Shown: positions 1-5,232 of the stretch, piece after piece | Layout: each line of letters starts with the position of its first letter | How positions within the stretch are numbered: the first letter of the stretch is position 1 | NCBI GenBank assembly: GCA_026786325.1 | Contig: JAJAYH010000126.1 | Coordinates: 1-9,278 of the forward strand | Reading direction: 5' to 3' | DNA: 9,278 nucleotides | From: Alkalinema sp. CAN_BIN05 | GTDB lineage: Bacteria > Cyanobacteriota > Cyanobacteriia > Leptolyngbyales > Leptolyngbyaceae | Notes under the pieces: model-generated | The model's database searches: none | What the model was told of the DNA's origin: nothing | What the model saw: the letters and a program-made list of their open reading frames with translations, nothing else | Made by a program: the position numbers and the translations under genes

Positions 1-89
1 TCTTTAGTTTGACTATTACTTTTTTAGCGATCAAGCTTTTAAGTATCAATTCTTTGAAATACATCAAATCAATCAATTATATTTTGATG
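1..89. other. AT-rich non-coding stretch downstream of psb34
   Basis: I see no credible coding region here. Just after the psb34 stop, on the minus strand, there is an AT-rich inverted repeat (CATCAAA at 83-89 read on the minus strand, pairing with TTTGATG at 62-68, with a 14-nt loop). It is followed by only a weak T-rich stretch (TATTTC). It could be a poor intrinsic terminator for psb34, but the stem is weak and I would not rely on it. Confidence 0.35.
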
Positions 90-263
90 CTAGGAAATAA
101 CTGAAGCTAAAGCAATCAGACCCACTACTAAAAACGCCCCGACGCTACCAATAACTAAATAGTTACGCTTTTGGTCTGCATCGATCGGCTCTGCCTGATA
201 CATTTTGGGTTCACGAGCGAAATTATTCAAACGCCCATCATCGTCTTTTGTATATTGCTGCAT
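90..263 (-). CDS. psb34: Photosystem II assembly protein Psb34 (Ssl1498 family)
   Basis: This is a 57-residue single-span thylakoid protein. The N-terminal part has the Hlip-like motif GRLNNFAREP at residues 10-19, followed by Y22 and the acidic AEPID stretch. Residues about 34-55 form one hydrophobic helix and the protein ends a few residues later. This length and order match the cyanobacterial Psb34/Ssl1498 family. Members bind CP47-containing photosystem II assembly intermediates near the site used by high-light-inducible proteins, and act during the RC47-to-PSII transition. I chose the ATG at 263 because GGGGAG (271-276 on the plus strand, read in reverse) lies 7 nt upstream. The frame stays open to 335, but the extra 24 residues do not look like the family. 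A possible promoter lies at 309-337. The family call is from memory of the motif and is fairly sure. Confidence 0.85.
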   Translation of the reverse strand: MQQYTKDDDGRLNNFAREPKMYQAEPIDADQKRNYLVIGSVGAFLVVGLIALASVIS

Positions 264-270
264 AAAAACA

Positions 271-276
271 CTCCCC
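271..276 (-). promoter_or_regulatory. Ribosome binding site of psb34
   Basis: GGGGAG on the minus strand, 7 nt before the ATG at 263. It decides the start against the longer open frame that reaches 335. Confidence 0.6.
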
Positions 277-308
277 AAAGAACAGTACACATTAGTGTGA
301 ACGCGAGA

Positions 309-337
309 ACAATAGGATTTGTCAGCTCGCCTCACAA
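309..337 (-). promoter_or_regulatory. Candidate psb34 promoter
   Basis: On the minus strand, TTGTGA (332-337) and TATTGT (309-314) are separated by 17 bp. Each matches the sigma-70 consensus at 4 of 6 positions. Transcription would start about 40 nt upstream of the ATG. Just upstream lies the palindrome GTTACAGTAAC (344-354), whose first half resembles a GTTACA half-site of the HLR1 box used by RpaB. The second half-site is poor, so RpaB control is only a guess. Confidence 0.3.
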
Positions 338-386
338 CTTCAAGTTACTGTAACAATGCCGGTCTACCAATGAGATCCAATTGTTG

Positions 387-420
387 TAAATCGCAATAAG
401 CACCTGCTAAATCGCAATAA
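387..420. repeat. 13-bp direct repeat, 21-bp period, upstream of psb34
   Basis: TAAATCGCAATAA occurs perfectly at 387-399 and again at 408-420, with eight bases between. The copies are two helical turns apart, between the thiG stop and psb34. Function is unknown; paired protein-binding sites or a small duplication are both possible. Confidence 0.8.
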
Positions 421-448
421 TTTGCAACATTCTGCACTAGCCGATCGT

Positions 449-1291
449 TCATCCGATCGTTCCTGTCGTTGGGGAGCTAGGAGAGGCGATCGCTCTAATG
501 GGAATGCGTCCGGCTTGATAGGCCAGTCGTCCGGCTTGGGCCGCGAGATTCATCGCTCTGGCCATCAGTGCAGGGTTTTGGGCTTGGGCAATAGCCGTAT
601 TAATCAACAGCGCATCAGCTCCAAGTTCCATGGCTTGGGCCGCTTCACTAGGGGTTCCAATTCCCGCATCAACCACAACCGGAACCTTAGAGTTTTCAAT
701 AATGATTTGAATGTTTGATAAATTGCGAATGCCTTGACCAGAGCCAATTGGAGAACCGAGCGGCATAACCGTCGCACAGCCCACTTCTTCTAGACGCTTT
801 GCGAGTAATGGGTCGGCATTGATGTAGGGCAAAACGACAAACCCTTCTTTGACCAATTTTTCAGCAGCTTCTAGGGTTCCGATCGGATCAGGAAGTAAAT
901 ATTTACCCTCGGGAATCACTTCGAGCTTGACAAAGTTATTATCTTCTTGACCGACAAGTTTTGCTAATTCACGCCCCAAACGCGCCACCCGAATGGCCTC
1001 TTCCGCCGTCTGACACCCAGCAGTGTTCGGCAGCATCCAAACTTTGGTCCAATCAATCGCATCAGCCAGCCCTTCATGACCGGGCGCATTGGTCTGGACC
1101 CGACGGACGGCAACTGTAATAATGTCACACTCACTCGCCGCGATCGCTGCCCGCATTTCTTCAAAATTACGATATTTCCCGCTTCCGGTCATTAGCCGCG
1201 ATCGAAAACTTCGCCCAGCAATAATGAGACGATCGTCAGCGCAATCACCTGTAAAGTCGGTCATCATTGTGTTCTGGGATTGCATCTGCAT
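449..1291 (-). CDS. thiG: Thiazole synthase ThiG
   Basis: ThiG forms the thiazole phosphate of thiamin from deoxyxylulose 5-phosphate, dehydroglycine and ThiS thiocarboxylate in the cytoplasm. The frame shows the ThiG TIM-barrel hallmarks: LIIAGRSFRSRLMTGSGKY near the N terminus, ITVAVRRVQ, MLPNTAGCQTAEEAIRVARLGRE, and NFVKLEVI, whose lysine is the expected Schiff-base residue. PLGSPIGSGQGI and DAGIGTPSEA phosphate-binding loops and GADALLINTAIA follow. The frame is open to a TTG at 1330 (293 residues), but in-frame ATGs occur at 1291, 1285, 1267 and 1264. No Shine-Dalgarno decides among them. I use 1291 (280 residues), since cyanobacterial homologues usually begin 15-25 residues before LIIAG. 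Upstream on the same strand is a DUF4327-like gene, probably cotranscribed. I see no TPP riboswitch. Unlike several cyanobacteria, ThiO is not fused to it. Confidence 0.95.
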   Translation of the reverse strand: MQMQSQNTMMTDFTGDCADDRLIIAGRSFRSRLMTGSGKYRNFEEMRAAIAASECDIITVAVRRVQTNAPGHEGLADAIDWTKVWMLPNTAGCQTAEEAIRVARLGRELAKLVGQEDNNFVKLEVIPEGKYLLPDPIGTLEAAEKLVKEGFVVLPYINADPLLAKRLEEVGCATVMPLGSPIGSGQGIRNLSNIQIIIENSKVPVVVDAGIGTPSEAAQAMELGADALLINTAIAQAQNPALMARAMNLAAQAGRLAYQAGRIPIRAIASPSSPTTGTIG

Positions 1292-1361
1292 AAATTCTGG
1301 AACTATTTGGGTCGTTGAATTAATACTCAACGCACTGAACTAATTGGCTAGATCAAATTAG

Positions 1362-1580
1362 CTATTCTTCTTCCCAGCTTTCAACGGCCAAGAGATAGCT
1401 AACAGGATCCTGCATCGAAAATTCAAAGGAAATCAATTCCTGTTTCCAATACGCCCAATCATCGCCATAGAGAAGGGCAATTTTCCAGAGACTATCGGTC
1501 GATTTAATTAATTTCTTTTCGACCAGCGATCGGACTTGTCGCTGTATTTTTTCCATCGGATGAGCAACTTGTTGCAGCAT
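1362..1580 (-). CDS. Small conserved cyanobacterial protein, DUF4327-like
   Basis: This is a soluble protein of about 72 residues with no signal peptide or membrane segment. Its pattern is IQRQVRSLVEKKLIKSTDSL, then a hydrophobic IALLYGDDWAYWKQEL block, then FEFSMQDPVSYLLAVESWEEE. The I-Q-x-x-x-R-x-LV-x-K opening, the central W/EL block and the ending in an acidic W-E-E-E tail resemble the DUF4327 family of cyanobacterial proteins of unknown function. I recall this family from memory, so the assignment is moderate. The frame is open to a TTG at 1613 (83 residues). The ATG at 1580 is preferred as the first ATG, but no clear ribosome binding site supports either. It is upstream of thiG on the same strand with a gap of 31-70 bp, so the two may share a transcript. 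I cannot infer a function in thiamin synthesis from that alone. Confidence 0.7.
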   Translation of the reverse strand: MLQQVAHPMEKIQRQVRSLVEKKLIKSTDSLWKIALLYGDDWAYWKQELISFEFSMQDPVSYLLAVESWEEE

Positions 1581-1613
1581 ACCTTGAGGGGGATGAAGGG
1601 TAGTTTGAGACAA

Positions 1614-1793
1614 ATTAGAATCGCTTAGGCAAAGCTTTGAAGATCAATTTCAACTTATTATCATAGCCTATTTATTGAATTCTCTATGGAAAAGCTTCAA
1701 ATTTTGTGTCACTAATTGCAAAGGTTCTACGTACAATGGATTCAGCAAAGCAAGTTTTTGTGTCTAAAACTCATTAATCTGAAATCAAATTCT
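1614..1793. other. Divergent intergenic region
   Basis: AT-rich stretch between the minus-strand DUF4327-like gene and the plus-strand Ala/Thr/Pro/Asn-rich gene. It presumably carries the promoters of both, but I cannot pick a convincing -35/-10 pair. The plus-strand frame is open through part of it (a TTG at 1716), which I regard as untranslated. Confidence 0.4.
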
Positions 1794-2174
1794 ATGAATA
1801 TTTTTGGCAGAGTGTTTGGGGGATTCCTCGTATTGATTTCCCTGGGTTGGCTGGCGACGATCGCTGGTATCCGTCCTGGCAACAATAGTAATAACAGTAA
1901 CAACAAAATCAATAGCGATCCCGCCGCAACTAATCTAGCTGCTCCGGCAAAGCTAACAACAGGAGCGTCTCCGGCGACCACCAGTAAAGCCCAGACTTCT
2001 AGCTTTAACGCTGGTAATACCGGAGCCACCAATACTGGAGTCGCCGGAACAATCAAGCCTGAGGTGGAAAAAAATCCTAGGGCCGCAACTACTCCCGGCA
2101 AATCTGACACAGTAAAAGCTCCATCTCAACCTACTGCACCTGCTGCCGCACCACCTGTTGCGGCGGGTTGGTAA
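1794..2174 (+). CDS. Hypothetical membrane-anchored or secreted low-complexity protein
   Basis: This is a 126-residue protein I do not recognise. Residues 1-7 include one arginine, and residues 8-25 form a hydrophobic helix (FGGFLVLISLGWLATIAG) suited to a signal anchor or uncleaved signal peptide. From residue 29 on it is low-complexity and probably disordered: an Asn/Ser-rich block (NNSNNSNNKIN, 30-40), then Ala/Thr/Ser/Gly/Asn, then a Pro/Ala-rich tail ending in AAGW. There is no cysteine, so it is not a lipoprotein. ATG at 1794 is the first ATG in the frame and places the hydrophobic segment at the N terminus; there is no clear Shine-Dalgarno. A good intrinsic terminator starts 17 nt after the stop, which supports a real transcript. 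It is probably exported with the tail in the periplasm. Composition alone gives no function, and a spurious frame remains possible. Confidence 0.55.
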   Translation: MNIFGRVFGGFLVLISLGWLATIAGIRPGNNSNNSNNKINSDPAATNLAAPAKLTTGASPATTSKAQTSSFNAGNTGATNTGVAGTIKPEVEKNPRAATTPGKSDTVKAPSQPTAPAAAPPVAAGW

Positions 2175-2190
2175 GTTTTGGTACGATCGT

Positions 2191-2221
2191 AAGCAGTTCT
2201 TGGCTAAAGAGCTGCTTTTTT
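2191..2221 (+). terminator. Intrinsic terminator between the low-complexity gene and thiO
   Basis: A 10-bp stem (AAGCAGTTCT at 2191-2200, AGAGCTGCTT at 2208-2217, one G-U pair) with a 7-nt loop runs into a T tract at 2216-2221. It lies 17 nt after the stop of the upstream gene and ends only 36 nt before the thiO ATG. It therefore sits in any transcript that continues into thiO. Confidence 0.8.
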
Positions 2222-2257
2222 AGGCTTGTTGATTCAGTTCTGGGGATCGATGTGGTG

Positions 2258-3328
2258 ATGGTATCGGAAGAGGTATTGATTGTGGGTGGCGGAGTAATGG
2301 GGCTATCGATCGCCTTAGCACTCAAGCAAAAAGGAATGACAGCACGGGTATTATGTCGCGATCCTCAGGAGGCCGCAAGCCTCGCTGCTGCTGGAATGTT
2401 AGCGCCACAAGCCGAGGGATTAAGTGCGGGATCGATGCGGGATTTGTGTATCCAAAGCCGTGATTTATATCCAAGTTGGGTGAAAGATTTAGAGGCGATC
2501 GGACAACAGAGTACTGGATATTGGGCCTCGGGGATTTTAGCTCCCTCATTGAATACGCCAGACTCAAGCCCGTTTAATCACGATCGTAATCAGTGGGCCG
2601 ATATCTCAAAAATGCGCTCCATTCAACCGATGCTAAGCGACGAAGTTCAGGGCGGCTGGTGGTTTCCAGAGGATGCTCAAGTCGATAATCGCAAACTTTA
2701 TCGAACCCTTCAAGCCGCCGCCAAGGTTCAAAATATTCCCATTCAAATCACGACGGTGACAGAATTTATTCATGCTGACGATCGGATTACTAGCCTGATG
2801 ACGACGGACGGCGAACTGCAAGCACAACACTATGTCTTAGCCACGGGTGCTTGGTCCCAGGAGTTATTGCCCATCCCGGTTAAGCCGCGTAAGGGACAAA
2901 TGTTGGCGGTGACGATGCCCATGGAGGACGGTTTACCTGTGAAAACAGTACTATTTGGCGAGGATATTTATTTGGTGCCGCGTCAGGATGGACGATTGGT
3001 GATTGGGGCGACCAGTGAAGATGTTGGATTTTTGCCGGGGAATACGCCTTCGGGAATTATGCAGCTTTTGCAGAGTGCGACGAGACTGGTTCCAGCGATC
3101 GCTCACTGGCCAATAGAAGAATTTTGGTACGGGTATCGCCCCGTTACGCCTGATGATTTGCCGATTTTGGGAGAAAGTCAATATCGAAACCTGACCTACG
3201 CTACAGGCCACGGACGGAATGGCATTTTGCTCACTCCTATTACGGGAAAATTAATTTCTGATTGGATTACGACTCAAACTAGCAATCCCTTACTGGCCGA
3301 TTTCCATTGGTCTCGGTTAATGCCGTAG
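2258..3328 (+). CDS. thiO: Glycine oxidase ThiO (FAD-dependent)
   Basis: ThiO oxidises glycine with oxygen, supplying dehydroglycine (iminoacetate) to ThiG. The 356-residue product opens with the FAD Rossmann motif VLIVGGGVMG (GxGxxG at 10-15). Next come the AAAGMLAPQAE stretch (43-53), ATGAW (195-199) and KGQMLAV (212-218). The family's C-terminal block follows: IYLVPR (237-242), GYRPVTPDDLPILG (292-305) and ATGHGRNGILLTPITG (315-330). Y238, R294 and R320 align by eye with the substrate-binding Tyr and Arg residues of Bacillus glycine oxidase. I chose the ATG at 2258, ten residues before the first glycine of the FAD motif; GTGs at 2252 and 2255 are also possible and GGGGA sits at 2242-2246. 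The frame is open to 2168, but that stretch contains the terminator. Its 3' end overlaps the convergent acetyltransferase gene by 55 bp. It is not fused to ThiG. Confidence 0.92.
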   Translation: MVSEEVLIVGGGVMGLSIALALKQKGMTARVLCRDPQEAASLAAAGMLAPQAEGLSAGSMRDLCIQSRDLYPSWVKDLEAIGQQSTGYWASGILAPSLNTPDSSPFNHDRNQWADISKMRSIQPMLSDEVQGGWWFPEDAQVDNRKLYRTLQAAAKVQNIPIQITTVTEFIHADDRITSLMTTDGELQAQHYVLATGAWSQELLPIPVKPRKGQMLAVTMPMEDGLPVKTVLFGEDIYLVPRQDGRLVIGATSEDVGFLPGNTPSGIMQLLQSATRLVPAIAHWPIEEFWYGYRPVTPDDLPILGESQYRNLTYATGHGRNGILLTPITGKLISDWITTQTSNPLLADFHWSRLMP

Positions 3329-3843
3329 TAAGCGCAGGTGCAGCCATAAAAAGTATCTTGCCGATCGTACTTCAGACCCAATTTATCTAAAATCCGCAAA
3401 GATATACTGTTTTCTGGTTTAACGGCAGCAATGATCAGATCGAGTCCTAACGTATCAAAGCCGTAGGTCAGCCATGCAGTTGTAGCCTCAGTGCCGTAAC
3501 CCTGGTTCCAACAATCATGAGCAATAGTGTAGCCCAGCGCTGTTTCTTCGGTCTTAGGCAAGTACGCCAACCCACATTGCCCAATTAATCTGTTATCGAC
3601 AAGCCTAATAATTCCCCACAGACTAAAGCCATGCTCAGCTTGATGATCCTGTTGACTGTAAAGATAACTAGCCGTCATGGATGGAGTTTTAGGTCGCCCG
3701 GTGGCAGTGTGCTGCATGACTAAAGGATCGCCCAAAATCACACACAAATCTATCAGATCATCATCCATCAATGGACGCATCCGCAGACGTGGAGTTTCAA
3801 GAGTTGTCTCTAAAAGAGTTGGTTCAAAGTCAGGTGCGATCAT
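3274..3843 (-). CDS. GNAT-family N-acetyltransferase (RimJ/RimL-like)
   Basis: This 189-residue cytoplasmic protein has the order of the Acetyltransf_3 branch of the GNAT fold: ETPRLRMRPLMDDD (16-29), GFSLWGIIRLVDNRLIGQCGL (72-92), TALGYTIAHDCWNQGYGTEAT (101-121) and PENSISLRILDKLGL (143-157). NQGYGT (113-118) is the acetyl-CoA pyrophosphate-binding Q-x-x-G-x-G/A-like loop. The substrate cannot be read from sequence; ribosomal-protein N termini, small amines and antibiotics are all known for relatives. ATG at 3843 is preferred to the TTG at 3852. It begins 11 bp after the stop of the PP2C phosphatase gene, so the two are almost certainly cotranscribed. Its last 18 codons and stop overlap the 3' end of thiO on the other strand. 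Confidence 0.85.
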   Translation of the reverse strand: MIAPDFEPTLLETTLETPRLRMRPLMDDDLIDLCVILGDPLVMQHTATGRPKTPSMTASYLYSQQDHQAEHGFSLWGIIRLVDNRLIGQCGLAYLPKTEETALGYTIAHDCWNQGYGTEATTAWLTYGFDTLGLDLIIAAVKPENSISLRILDKLGLKYDRQDTFYGCTCAYYGINRDQWKSASKGLLV

Positions 3844-3854
3844 CAGGCGCAACT

Positions 3855-4874
3855 TTAACGGAACTGGTCAAGATTGGGACGAACTTTCGCTCGGATGGCG
3901 ATCGCTGTAATATTGTCATGACCGTTCACCTCATTTGCCAAGTCCACCAACTGCCGAACCCCTTGATCCAGGCTCATTTGTGAACTCATCATTGGATCCA
4001 AATGGGTCTGCCAATGCGTCTCCAACAGGTCATTATCCGTCAAGCCATCAGAGGCTAGTAATAGCAGCGTATCTTCTGCCAACTCAATAAACTGAACATC
4101 GGGTTCTACATAGCTCTCATCCCGTGGCCCCAGCGCCTGGGTAAGCTGATAGGCATCCATACGCGAATAGGCGACTTCTGGGTCCACGCCACGCTGAATT
4201 TCTCGTTGCCCCACTTCATGGTCGATGGTGACTTGCTCTAGGCCACGTTTTCGGGTGTAGCGATAGACACGACTGTCGCCCACATGGGCCACCGCAACGG
4301 ATGTTCCACACAAAATCACAATGACTAATGTCGTGCCCATCCGACCATTCCCCATGCTCGAATCGTTTTGATTGCGATCGTAAATGGCTTGGTTTGCGAG
4401 GTGAATTCCTTTACGGATGATGGTGCTTGGAGGCAGTTGGCTTGATAATGTGTTCCAGCCTGGACCTGATTGAGCCGATTCCTGGGTGGCCCAATACTCT
4501 TGGAAAAAGCTCTGTAACGTCTCGACGGCCAGTTGACTTGCGACTTCACCGCCCGCATGTCCGCCCATTCCATCACACAGAATGTAGACCCCGCGCCCTT
4601 GCACTACGCGCCCCGTTGGACGTTCTGCCTTGGTCATTTGAGTGGAAAGACTGAAAAAATCTTCATTATGCTCTCGCTGCTGGCCCACATCCGTCCGAGC
4701 AGATTCCTCAAGGCTAGAGAGCTGCATGGGTAGAACGATCGTCGGCATGTCATCGTGCTGTGGACTGTCTATTAAAACCTTCAATGGCTGAGTAACACTC
4801 TCGTCCAACTTGCCTATATCTAAATCACTCAGATCCGGGTCGATATTCTCAAATTCGTCGGGGGGGAGAGTCAT
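3855..4874 (-). CDS. PP2C-family serine/threonine protein phosphatase
   Basis: This is a 339-residue metal-dependent phosphatase. The metal and phosphate motifs are intact: RTDVGQQREHNED (60-72), CDGMGGHAGGE (100-110), GTTLVIVIL (180-188), AHVGDSRVYRY (196-206), ALGP (247-250), SDGLTDNDLLE (275-285) and GHDNITAIAI (318-327). All expected acidic metal ligands (D101, D276, D320) are present, so it should be active. It is longer than minimal cyanobacterial PphA-type enzymes because of an acidic N-terminal extension (about 1-59) of no recognised domain. No signal peptide or membrane helix is visible, so it is likely cytoplasmic. A stop codon two triplets upstream of the ATG (TAA ATC ATG) fixes the start. 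No good Shine-Dalgarno precedes it. The GNAT gene follows 11 bp downstream. Its substrates are unknown; P-II and other Ser/Thr phosphoproteins are targets of relatives. Confidence 0.93.
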   Translation of the reverse strand: MTLPPDEFENIDPDLSDLDIGKLDESVTQPLKVLIDSPQHDDMPTIVLPMQLSSLEESARTDVGQQREHNEDFFSLSTQMTKAERPTGRVVQGRGVYILCDGMGGHAGGEVASQLAVETLQSFFQEYWATQESAQSGPGWNTLSSQLPPSTIIRKGIHLANQAIYDRNQNDSSMGNGRMGTTLVIVILCGTSVAVAHVGDSRVYRYTRKRGLEQVTIDHEVGQREIQRGVDPEVAYSRMDAYQLTQALGPRDESYVEPDVQFIELAEDTLLLLASDGLTDNDLLETHWQTHLDPMMSSQMSLDQGVRQLVDLANEVNGHDNITAIAIRAKVRPNLDQFR

Positions 4875-5129
4875 GATTTAGAAGGATTCTTGAGTAGAGA
4901 GGATTGATTACGACATTAAAACGATGTTGATGGAGCGTTAGCCCGGTCTCAACAAACACTTTTGGAATTACTTCATAGCATATTCTAATATTCTGACTTT
5001 AAGATGTCCTAAATTATGAGAGAGGATAGCAGTCTTTACAGATCCAGTAATATTTCAACGCCAGTATAATTCTATTTGGAGTTATCCCTACTGACACAAT
5101 GAAGTTGGAATCATGAAGTTACGATCGGA

Positions 5130-5156
5130 AATCTGCCTTCTTAATCTGCCTTCTTA
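5130..5156. repeat. Perfect tandem duplication of a 13-bp unit
   Basis: ATCTGCCTTCTTA at 5131-5143 is followed directly by an identical copy at 5144-5156. The A at 5130 extends the match by one base. It lies about 80-100 bp upstream of the gatB start. Confidence 0.9.
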
Positions 5157-5166
5157 GAGTTGTGTC

Positions 5167-5206
5167 GTCTGACGTGCCCCACGCGTTACAATAACGAGCG
5201 TCAGAC
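5167..5206 (+). promoter_or_regulatory. Nested inverted repeat upstream of gatB
   Basis: The outer arms GTCTGACG (5167-5174) and CGTCAGAC (5199-5206) are perfectly complementary over 8 bp. Inside them, CGTTA (5184-5188) and TAACG (5192-5196) form a second perfect 5-bp hairpin with a 3-nt loop. The inner repeat contains TACAAT (5187-5192), a five-of-six match to a -10 box, but no good -35 lies 16-18 bp upstream. No T tract follows, so it is not a normal terminator. It may be an operator around the gatB promoter or a structured leader. Confidence 0.5.
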
Positions 5207-5232
5207 ACTCCAGAATAAAACAGCAAACTACT

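Larger units (their letters stand above)
4875..5232. other. Divergent intergenic region between phosphatase gene and gatB
   Basis: No gene is visible in these 358 bp. The half near the phosphatase gene is AT-rich, with direct TATTCT repeats around 4981-4994. The half near gatB holds an 8-bp repeat (ATGAAGTT at 5099-5106 and 5113-5120), a perfect tandem 13-bp duplication (5130-5156) and a nested inverted repeat (5167-5206). The promoters of both flanking genes must lie here. Confidence 0.6.

Noticed and set aside
264..335. N-terminal extension of Psb34 to position 335
   Set aside because: The 24 extra residues do not resemble the family, and a good GGGGAG site precedes the internal ATG at 263.
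486..493. GCGATCGC palindrome as a regulatory operator
   Set aside because: It is the HIP1 octamer, highly repeated across cyanobacterial genomes and present at least four times in this window; useful as a taxonomic sign only.
1331..1361. TPP riboswitch upstream of thiG or thiO
   Set aside because: I looked for the conserved CTGAGA and ACCTGA-type blocks upstream of thiG (including before the DUF4327-like gene) and of thiO, and did not find them.
1742..2110. A 122-codon minus-strand frame with Leu-rich runs opposite the low-complexity gene
   Set aside because: The Leu runs come from reading the Asn/AAC-AAT repeats in reverse. It lacks family features, and the terminator at 2191 supports the plus-strand gene instead.
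2168..2257. Extended N terminus of ThiO starting at 2168
   Set aside because: It would translate through the terminator hairpin and add 30 residues before the FAD motif, which normally begins within about ten residues of the N terminus.
4325..4733. Short frames on both strands inside the phosphatase gene
   Set aside because: They overlap the conserved PP2C motifs in other frames and have no ribosome-binding site or family features.
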